Origin: Kistimonas sp964291505
GTDB lineage: Bacteria; Pseudomonadota; Gammaproteobacteria; Pseudomonadales; Endozoicomonadaceae
Length of the DNA stretch: 64,000 nucleotides
Assembly: GCA_964291505.2 (NCBI GenBank)
Contig: OZ220199.1
Location: 124,001-188,000, forward strand
Direction of reading: 5' to 3'
Shown: in pieces, positions 57,680 through 64,000 of the stretch
Layout: each line of letters starts with the position of its first letter
How positions within the stretch are numbered: position 1 is the first letter of the stretch
The notes under the pieces: model-generated
Databases searched by the model: none
Seen by the model: only the letters and a program-made list of their open reading frames with translations
Told to the model about the DNA's origin: nothing
Translations under genes and position numbers: made by a program

Positions 57680-59434
57680 TCAGACTCTCTCCGTTGTTTC
57701 AGCTTTCGGATTCATCTGACCTGCCAGAATTGTATGCGCCTCATCATTCACACGGACTGTACCCTCCTCAAGTACAATGATGCGATCCATACAATCCAGC
57801 AAACTGGCCTTATGGGTAACCAGAAACAGTGTCACTCCATCCAGCTGCATCAGGACCTGACGAAAATGTGCTTCAGACTGCGCATCCATGGCGCTGGTCG
57901 GCTCATCCAGAATCAAAGCCCTGGGACGCGTCACCAGCGCTCTGGCCAGCCCGACAGCATGCGTCTGACCACCTGACAGATGACGTCCACCTTCACCCAC
58001 CTGGAAATCGAGTCCGCCACTGCCGGATTGCACCATCGCCATCAAACCAACCTTGTTAAGGGCTTCTAGAATGTCACTATCACTAATGTCTGGCCGGTGC
58101 ATAGTAATGTTGTCGCGTAACGTACCATTGAACAGTTCAGCCTGTTGCCCAACATACCCTACCTGTCGACGAAGCCAGGCAGGATCCAATTGTCGGATAT
58201 CAATGCCATCCACCGCGACATGGCCTTTCGAGGGTTCCCATAATCCCATCAGCAACTGCAGCAACGTGCTTTTTCCTGAGCCCATCCGGCCAAGAATGGC
58301 CAGCTTGGTCCCAGCAGGAATTGTCAGCGAAATATCACGCAACAAATCGGAAGTGTCGGGATAAGCGAACGACAGCTGGTTGATATGCCAGGTACCACTA
58401 AACGATGCAGGACGTAACAGCTGACGATCTGTCGGATATTCCTGGGGAAAATGCATCACTTCCCCGGCATGCGTCAGTGCCTGAATCGTTTTTTCATACT
58501 GATTCAATAAGCCGATGACCTGGGAGACAGGTGCTGCGCAACGTCCGGAAATCATCATCATCGCAATCAGCCCGCCCATAGACAGACTCCCGGCGCTGAT
58601 CAGGTAAACACCCGCAACAACCATGACAAGCGTGTTCATCTGCAACAGGAACGTTGCCGTTTGTGTGGAAATCGCCTGTAGCTGTCTTATTCTCAGCGAT
58701 GCATCAGCCACCTTTTGGTTCAAACCACTCCAGCGCTGCTGATGCTGACGTTCCACATTGCAGGTTTTCACCGACACCAACCCCAGCAAGAACTCCATCA
58801 GAAGATTCTGGCGCTGTGCGGACATCTCCTGCTGCTGAGCAATGACACGCTGCATAGGCCGATTCAATAACCAGGCAATGCCGAGAGAAACACTAATACA
58901 GAGTAACGGTATCGCTACCAGCCAGCCGCCCAGCCAAACAACCAACCCGAGAAACAAGACGACAAACGGTAAATCAATAAACGCCATCACGGTAGCGGAG
59001 GTAATAAATGTACGAATGCTGTCAAATTCCGCCAGACGATTCATTAAATAACCGGCACTGTAAGGGCGGGAACTCAACTTCAAGCCAAGCAATCGATCAA
59101 TCAGGCGGGATGACAGCATGAGATCAATCTGCCGTCCTGCCAAATCAATGTAGCGGGTACGAATGAAACGAATCACACTCTCAAAAAGAAACGCAACTAA
59201 AACACCGGTCGACAACATCCACAGGGTTTCAAACGCCTGATTGGGCACAACCCTGTCATAAACATTCATGACAAAAAGTGGTGAAACCAGGGCTAGCAGA
59301 TTGACCAGAAAACTGGCTGCCAAAACATCACGATAAACACGCCAATAAGGTAGGAGGGCCTGCCAGAACCAGCCATGCGGGCTACTATCAGCTGTCGATT
59401 CACTCTCTTTTTTTGCCATATTCGGGGAATCCAT
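57680..59434 (-). CDS. Type I secretion ABC transporter (permease/ATPase)
   Basis: This 584-residue half-transporter has a membrane domain of about six helices followed by an ATPase. Walker A is GRMGSGKST, the signature is LSGGQTHAVGLARAL, and Walker B is ALILDEPTSAMD. It lacks an N-terminal peptidase-like (C39) domain, so it does not cleave a leader. It is of the LapB/HlyB type that exports RTX-like adhesins. With the following HlyD gene it needs a TolC protein, and one lies at 17.2-18.6 kb. No RTX substrate is next to it, so the giant LEPR-XLL protein is a candidate client, by inference. Confidence 0.93.
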   Translation of the reverse strand: MDSPNMAKKESESTADSSPHGWFWQALLPYWRVYRDVLAASFLVNLLALVSPLFVMNVYDRVVPNQAFETLWMLSTGVLVAFLFESVIRFIRTRYIDLAGRQIDLMLSSRLIDRLLGLKLSSRPYSAGYLMNRLAEFDSIRTFITSATVMAFIDLPFVVLFLGLVVWLGGWLVAIPLLCISVSLGIAWLLNRPMQRVIAQQQEMSAQRQNLLMEFLLGLVSVKTCNVERQHQQRWSGLNQKVADASLRIRQLQAISTQTATFLLQMNTLVMVVAGVYLISAGSLSMGGLIAMMMISGRCAAPVSQVIGLLNQYEKTIQALTHAGEVMHFPQEYPTDRQLLRPASFSGTWHINQLSFAYPDTSDLLRDISLTIPAGTKLAILGRMGSGKSTLLQLLMGLWEPSKGHVAVDGIDIRQLDPAWLRRQVGYVGQQAELFNGTLRDNITMHRPDISDSDILEALNKVGLMAMVQSGSGGLDFQVGEGGRHLSGGQTHAVGLARALVTRPRALILDEPTSAMDAQSEAHFRQVLMQLDGVTLFLVTHKASLLDCMDRIIVLEEGTVRVNDEAHTILAGQMNPKAETTERV

Positions 59435-59676
59435 TCACGCCGATTTCAACCACTCTTCATAGTGAGTGGCTGCAAGATAGCTTGTTATTCTTTGTCACAT
59501 ACAACAGCAGCACATTCATAAAGAACGCTTCTTTTATCTAGCGCTGAACATGCTGTTTATCATTCATATGACATTACATTTTTTTACAGGGAAAGCCATA
59601 GTAGCTCAACCATTGAATCCTCAATGATTGAAACCCTTTCTCCAAGGATGGCATGAAGGTATTTTTAATGAATACA
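59435..59676. other. Intergenic region upstream of the type I exporter
   Basis: AT-rich sequence between the exporter start and the ilvA terminator. It presumably holds the exporter promoter on the minus strand. I see no gene, RNA or clear site in it. Confidence 0.5.
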
Positions 59677-59702
59677 TTTTGGCGAGCAAAAGCTCGCCAA
59701 AA
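59677..59702 (-). terminator. Terminator of ilvA
   Basis: TTTTGGCGAGC and GCTCGCCAAAA form a perfect 11-bp stem with a 4-nt AAAA loop, 15 bp after the ilvA stop. Being symmetric, it could work on both strands. Confidence 0.85.
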
Positions 59703-59717
59703 TCCTTAACGAAGTTA

Positions 59718-61232
59718 CTAACCAAGAAACTGCTGATAGGCTGGGTTATCAGTCTCTTCCCAGAAATGGTAACCAATTTCCTCAAGACATTCCGGTACCA
59801 GAGCACGCTCACTTTCCGGAACCTGCATCCCAACCACAACCCGCCCATAAGCCGCACCGTGATTACGGTAATGAAACAGGGAAATATTCCAACGCGTCCC
59901 CAGCCGCTCCAGAAAGCGTAGTAATGCACCGGGCCGTTCTGGAAACTCAAACCGGTAAACCACTTCATTGGTCACTGACGGACAATGGCCGCCTACCATA
60001 TGCCGGGTATGCAGCTTGGCCATTTCATTGTCGGTCAGGTCCTGAACGGGATAGCCGGCCTTCACTAAGCTATCAACCAATGCCTGACGGGTTTCCATCT
60101 CCGGATTCACCTGAGCACCAACGAAAATCACTGCATCACTGTCATCGTGATAACGGTAATTAAACTCCGTAATATTACGGCGCCCGATGGCATCACAAAA
60201 AGTTTTGAAACTGCCGGGGCGCTCAGGAATTGTGACCGCCAGAATCGCTTCACGCCTTTCACCCAGCTCTGCACGCTCAGAAACATAGCGCAACCGGTCA
60301 AAGTTGATATTGGCGCCACTGTCGATTGCCAGCAGCGTCTCACCGCTGACCATTGTCTGTTCCACGTATTTCTTCAGACCAGCCAAACCAACAGCACCGG
60401 CGGGTTCCGCTACTGAACGCGTATCATCAAAGATATCCTTGATAGCAGCACACACCTCATCAGCACTGACAGTAATTACCTCATCCACACAACTCTGGCA
60501 AATGCGGAATGTCTCTTCTCCTATCTGGGAGACCGCGACACCATCTGCAAAAATGCCCACCTGAGAAAGCACAACACGCTCCCCTGCAGCCAACGCTGCT
60601 TTAAGGCAGGCTGATTCTTCATACTCAACACCGATGATACGGACATCCGGCCGCACATATTTGACGTAGGCAGCAATACCGGCAATCAAACCACCGCCGC
60701 CGACCGGAACAAATATCGCATCCAGGGGTTCCGGATGCTGACGCAGAATTTCCATGCCGACCGTACCCTGCCCGGCAATCGTGTCGACATCGTCATAGGG
60801 GTGAATATAGGTGTAACCGTGCTCATGCACTAACTCCATGGAGTGCGCCAACGCCTGATCAAACGCATCGCCGTGAAGAATCACTTCTGCGCCACGGGCA
60901 CGAACCGCCCGCACCTTGATATCCGGCGTTGTCTGGGGCATTACAATGACCGCTTTGATTCCCAGCTGTTTCGCAGCCAGCGCCAGTCCCTGGGCATGAT
61001 TGCCCGCCGAGGCGGCAATAACACCACGAGCTTTCTCATCCTCTGTCAGCTGGGAAACTTTGTTATAAGCGCCACGAATCTTGAAGGAAAAGACCGGCTG
61101 CAGGTCTTCACGCTTAATCAGCACCGTATTATTGAGTCGCTCCGACAGGAACGGGGCAGGATCAATCGGCGTTTCCACCGCGACATCGTAAACCCTGGCT
61201 TCGAGTATTTTTTTTATGTACTGATCCGGCAT
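59718..61232 (-). CDS. ilvA: Biosynthetic threonine ammonia-lyase
   Basis: IlvA deaminates threonine to 2-oxobutanoate, the first step of isoleucine synthesis, and is inhibited by isoleucine. The 504 residues match the biosynthetic form. The PLP lysine lies in FSFKIRGAYNK, and the phosphate-binding loop is PVGGGGLIAGIA. The C-terminal third holds two ACT-like regulatory domains (ILAVTIPERPGSFKTF and RFEFPERPGALLRFLE), which mark the feedback-controlled enzyme rather than the catabolic one. It is monocistronic. Confidence 0.96.
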   Translation of the reverse strand: MPDQYIKKILEARVYDVAVETPIDPAPFLSERLNNTVLIKREDLQPVFSFKIRGAYNKVSQLTEDEKARGVIAASAGNHAQGLALAAKQLGIKAVIVMPQTTPDIKVRAVRARGAEVILHGDAFDQALAHSMELVHEHGYTYIHPYDDVDTIAGQGTVGMEILRQHPEPLDAIFVPVGGGGLIAGIAAYVKYVRPDVRIIGVEYEESACLKAALAAGERVVLSQVGIFADGVAVSQIGEETFRICQSCVDEVITVSADEVCAAIKDIFDDTRSVAEPAGAVGLAGLKKYVEQTMVSGETLLAIDSGANINFDRLRYVSERAELGERREAILAVTIPERPGSFKTFCDAIGRRNITEFNYRYHDDSDAVIFVGAQVNPEMETRQALVDSLVKAGYPVQDLTDNEMAKLHTRHMVGGHCPSVTNEVVYRFEFPERPGALLRFLERLGTRWNISLFHYRNHGAAYGRVVVGMQVPESERALVPECLEEIGYHFWEETDNPAYQQFLG

Positions 61233-61753
61233 GGCTTCGCTTCTTGTACTTCTGATTGTGTCTGCATTGTAAGGAATTTAATGGCTGGGATACAGCGAAA
61301 GCCGGTCTTGCGGCAGCCCTCTCTCTACCAGCGTCACTGATTAGATTAAACAGGTGATATGGCTTCCCTATTCACGAGCAGGAAACACTTACGCAAGATC
61401 AATAAACCTTTCGACCAGATAGTTGGGGCAATGTCTGATAAGAAATCTCAAATAGAGCGTGATCAGAAAAACTCACTCCCAAAAAAGCTTACAAACCACG
61501 CTTGAATTTGACTGCCAGCAGTTCCAAAAACAGGCGTACTCAATACCAATCTCTTGAGCTAATGACAGTGTCGAAGTCTCCCTTACAGAATGTTTAGTGA
61601 TTCAAGGTGCAATCAAAATCTTGCAACCAAGGTTCTTTTTACTGTAACACTGGAGAGAACAGCCCCCCTTTATATCCGTATATCAGCGGTACCCAAAACG
61701 CTAAAGACGTCTATTATTGGCCGACACTGCAACACGCCGAGCAATGTTGTCCA
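61233..61753. other. Intergenic region between ilvA and the oxygenase gene
   Basis: About 520 bp without a gene I can support. It should contain the minus-strand ilvA promoter (a TACAAT is near 61267-61272, but its -35 is poor) and the plus-strand promoter of the oxygenase gene. Frames running through it start without ribosome sites and lack homology. Confidence 0.5.
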
Positions 61754-62686
61754 ATGCACAAAATTGTCGATATTGATATCAATCTTTCAGATGCTGCTGA
61801 AAAGTTACTTGATGCCTATACAACCCATGGCATTGCCTACTTTTCAGGGCTGGCCATTACGACGGACGATCATCAAAAAAGGCTTCTGAAAGCGGCTCAC
61901 GATTTTTTTCATGGATTCACTGACGATGCAAAAAACACATTTCGATTTGGTTCGCCGGGTTTTGAGCGTGGTTATGAACGAATAGGCTCTGAGCGCTATT
62001 TTAAGGGTGAGGATGCCGCTGGTGCAGATTTCAAGGAATCCTTTGCCTCCCCAAACGATGACACTCTGAGTTGGCCTGCTGCACTGGTCGCGAGCGGCTT
62101 CAAAGCAGAGCTGGATTATTTTCGACGACTGGCACACGAAGCCAGCCTGATCATCCTTACTCTGCTGGAACAGGCGCTCGCTACTCCTGAGGGATTTCTG
62201 ACCAATCGCCACTTGCCAGAAAACAATAACAGCACATTACGAATTAACCATTATCCCGCACTGAAACGCTCAGCCCGCACCGGGAATATTCGACTGTCAG
62301 AGCACACGGATTACGATACTCTCTCCCTGTTGATCCCTTTAAATAATGTACCCGGTTTCCAGATCCGATCGCCTTCGGGCGAATGGGTCTCCGTTCCCCG
62401 TAAACCAAACACCCTGCTGGTTCATGTCGATGACCTGCTGGCCCGCTGGAGTAACCATCGCTTAATCGCCACACCTCATCGCGTCATGGCAGATCCTGAT
62501 GCGGATATCTGGCCAGAACGTTATTCCATGGTTTATTTCTGCTGTCCGGCCAAAGAAACGATTATCGATTCCCGCGACCTGTTCCCGGATGAGCCTCCAC
62601 TCTATCCACCCATCACCGCAGGCGATCACCTCTCAGAACGCCTTAACCAGGCCTACCAACACAGCTATCGCCAACCCGGAACCTGA
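61754..62686 (+). CDS. 2-oxoglutarate/Fe(II)-dependent oxygenase (isopenicillin N synthase-like)
   Basis: This protein of about 310 residues has the non-heme iron oxygenase layout. The N-terminal DIOX-type part includes GIAYFSGLAI and FERGYERIGSERYF. The iron ligands are His and Asp in LSEHTDYDTLSLL and a distal His in ATPHRVMADP. The 2-oxoglutarate-binding Arg and Ser lie in ERYSMVYF. The family hydroxylates or cyclises small molecules; the substrate is unknown. The ATG at 61754 fits the start of the domain but has no clear ribosome site. The open frame reaches back to 61607 without homology. It precedes rpiA by 79 bp, with no obvious functional link. Confidence 0.85.
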   Translation: MHKIVDIDINLSDAAEKLLDAYTTHGIAYFSGLAITTDDHQKRLLKAAHDFFHGFTDDAKNTFRFGSPGFERGYERIGSERYFKGEDAAGADFKESFASPNDDTLSWPAALVASGFKAELDYFRRLAHEASLIILTLLEQALATPEGFLTNRHLPENNNSTLRINHYPALKRSARTGNIRLSEHTDYDTLSLLIPLNNVPGFQIRSPSGEWVSVPRKPNTLLVHVDDLLARWSNHRLIATPHRVMADPDADIWPERYSMVYFCCPAKETIIDSRDLFPDEPPLYPPITAGDHLSERLNQAYQHSYRQPGT

Positions 62687-62765
62687 AGAGGCAGTACCAA
62701 GATCAGGACAGGCCGAAGCGTATCCCCTATAATCCGCGCAAATTCTCCCGACCACAGGAACCGTC

Positions 62766-63437
62766 ATGACCCAGGACGAACTGAAACAGGCCGTGGCCCG
62801 AGCGGCGCTGGACCATATTCTGCCTCACCTTGAAAGCGACATGATTCTCGGCATTGGTACCGGCTCCACGGCCAACTGTTTTATTGATGCGCTGGCTGAG
62901 GTGAAAGATCGTTTCGATGGTGCCGTCGCCAGCTCAGAAGCATCTGCAGAACGCCTCAAGTCCCACGGCATTCCGGTCTATGACCTGAACACCGTCAGCG
63001 AACTCCGTTTTTATATTGATGGCGCCGACGAAACCAACAAACACCTCCATCTGATCAAGGGCGGCGGCGCTGCACTGACCAGAGAAAAAATCGTGGCAGC
63101 TGTAGCCAGAGAGTTCATCTGCATCGCTGATGAAAGCAAGCTGGTTGATGTGTTGGGAGCTTTTCCTCTGCCGGTAGAAGTCATTCCCATGGCTCGCAGC
63201 CATGTTGGACGGGAACTGGTGAAGCTGGGCGGCGATCCGGTTTACCGGGAAGGTGTTGTTACTGACAACGGCAACATTATTCTGGATGTCTGGAACATGA
63301 ACATTATCAATCCCGTTGAGATGGAGCAAGCTATTAACCAGATTACCGGCGTGGTCACAAACGGCCTCTTTGCCATGCGTCCTGCCAATCTGCTGTTACT
63401 TGGAACCTCTGACGGTGTAAAAAAACTGAACGGATAA
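62766..63437 (+). CDS. rpiA: Ribose-5-phosphate isomerase A
   Basis: RpiA interconverts ribose-5-phosphate and ribulose-5-phosphate in the pentose phosphate pathway. The 223 residues match the family. GIGTGSTANCFIDAL binds the phosphate, FYIDGADETN holds the catalytic acid, and KGGGAALTREKIVA carries the active-site lysine. The ending (TNGLFAMRPANLLLLG) is typical. Confidence 0.97.
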   Translation: MTQDELKQAVARAALDHILPHLESDMILGIGTGSTANCFIDALAEVKDRFDGAVASSEASAERLKSHGIPVYDLNTVSELRFYIDGADETNKHLHLIKGGGAALTREKIVAAVAREFICIADESKLVDVLGAFPLPVEVIPMARSHVGRELVKLGGDPVYREGVVTDNGNIILDVWNMNIINPVEMEQAINQITGVVTNGLFAMRPANLLLLGTSDGVKKLNG

Positions 63438-63455
63438 ACTTTTCCTTTTATCTTA

Positions 63456-63492
63456 TGCCCCTGAGCCATAAACACAGGGGCAATGTTTTTTT
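63456..63492 (+). terminator. Terminator of rpiA
   Basis: TGCCCCTG and CAGGGGCA form an 8-bp stem with an 11-nt loop, followed by ATGTTTTTTT. It lies about 18 bp after the rpiA stop and is a good rho-independent terminator. Confidence 0.85.
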
Positions 63493-63647
63493 GAAAACAA
63501 CGATTACGACTTTTTCTCGCATAACGCTTAAATAATACACTTTGCATCCACCTCATACGTTTAACATAAACACCAACCCATTCGCCAGAAAGAGAGCGCA
63601 CATTTAATTCAAACATCACCGATAGATCCATAATCTTCGCCCTTGGA

Positions 63648-63896
63648 GTGGCAGGCTTCCTTCTTACATTGCTGGATACCTACAATGCACAAAATAGCTC
63701 CTATACAGAGGGTAACTCATCATCGCCAACATTTAATGACACTGGCTGCCCAAAAACTACCCCTTCAGTAAGCAATTCTGTCTTGGGACTCTCCATTATG
63801 GGAAATTACATTATGGGATTTACACTTCTGGGACTCCTCATTTATTACGCAATAAAAAATGCAAGCAAATGCCCGAAGAGCGAAAAGCCAAAATAG
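63648..63896 (+). CDS. Small hypothetical membrane protein
   Basis: I do not recognise this 82-residue protein. It has a hydrophobic N-terminal segment (GFLLTLLDTY, with open hydrophobic sequence IIFALGVA just before the start), a Ser/Thr/Asn-rich loop with one Cys, and a C-terminal membrane helix (GNYIMGFTLLGLLIYYAI) with a basic tail. The start is uncertain: no ATG exists in frame back to a stop at 63567, and the GTG at 63648 has only a weak ribosome site. It overlaps the next, cysteine-rich frame by 28 bp. Confidence 0.5.
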   Translation: MAGFLLTLLDTYNAQNSSYTEGNSSSPTFNDTGCPKTTPSVSNSVLGLSIMGNYIMGFTLLGLLIYYAIKNASKCPKSEKPK

Positions 63897-64000
63897 CCGA
63901 GTGTTTCAAACCCTGCCCCCCCTGTATGGCTGCTCTAAAAAACTGTACGGCAGAATGCTGCACACACTGCGGTGCTTGCTGCGACACCGGTATAGAGCAT
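63869..64000 (+). CDS. Cysteine-rich protein, N-terminal fragment (runs off right edge)
   Basis: This frame starts with ATG at 63869 (MPEERKAKIAECFKPC) and stays open to the window end, 44 codons later. It contains ten cysteines in 32 residues, in motifs such as CFKPCPPC and CCTHCGACC. Such density suggests a metal- or cluster-binding or disulfide-rich protein. It overlaps the end of the small membrane protein gene, so the two are probably co-translated. No family is recognisable from the fragment. Confidence 0.5.
   Translation, partial: MPEERKAKIAECFKPCPPCMAALKNCTAECCTHCGACCDTGIEH

Overview
The window comes from a marine-type gammaproteobacterium, most like the Oceanospirillales (Endozoicomonas or Hahella relatives). 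The evidence is the housekeeping block ygfB / TIGR02449-zapA-6S RNA-ygfA next to pepP-ubiH-ubiI, together with rimO, gcvTHP, ilvA and rpiA. Accessory content is heavy: a giant repeat adhesin, an ankyrin protein, and di-heme peroxidases fused to beta-propellers. The species cannot be fixed from the sequence alone. I see no tRNA, rRNA, insertion sequence or CRISPR array.

Left arm (1-18.6 kb, all minus strand): a giant LEPR-XLL surface protein runs off the left edge and is broken by one frameshift near 7388. Behind its promoter region and a strong terminator lies a tightly packed operon: a TolC-type outer-membrane factor, two unrecognised proteins, a radical SAM protein and a SapC-family protein. 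A type I secretion ABC transporter and adaptor sit far away at 56.3-59.4 kb. They and this TolC could together export the giant protein, but that link is inferred.

19-29 kb: rimO, an orphan HigA-like regulator, a proline-rich orphan gene, then the glycine cleavage operon gcvT-gcvH-gcvP. gcvP carries three single-base insertions within 170 bp that together restore the frame, which looks more like sequence error than decay. Next is an ankyrin-repeat gene broken by an exact 254-bp tandem duplication.

29.1-43.9 kb is the most unusual part. Three large paralogues each fuse an N-terminal di-heme peroxidase domain, a seven-repeat FG-GAP/VCBS propeller and a C-terminal ASPIC/UnbV domain. They alternate with two long pilin-like proteins that have type IV prepilin leaders, and the run ends with a small MauG/CcpA-like peroxidase. 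All six genes lie on one strand with short gaps. The pilin genes share GTG starts, a GGAGGGGG ribosome site and a nearly identical 21-bp upstream element. The large proteins lack the usual electron-relay Trp and the usual Met/Tyr heme ligand. I regard this as the best candidate for an undescribed system; its function is unknown.

44-64 kb: a Fur-box-controlled ferric-iron permease and binding protein (no ATPase nearby), a lipoprotein, ubiquinone hydroxylases, pepP, the zapA/6S RNA region, a periplasmic cystatin, an MHS-family transporter, the type I secretion pair, ilvA, a 2-oxoglutarate/Fe(II) oxygenase, rpiA, and at the right edge a small membrane protein overlapping the start of a cysteine-rich protein.
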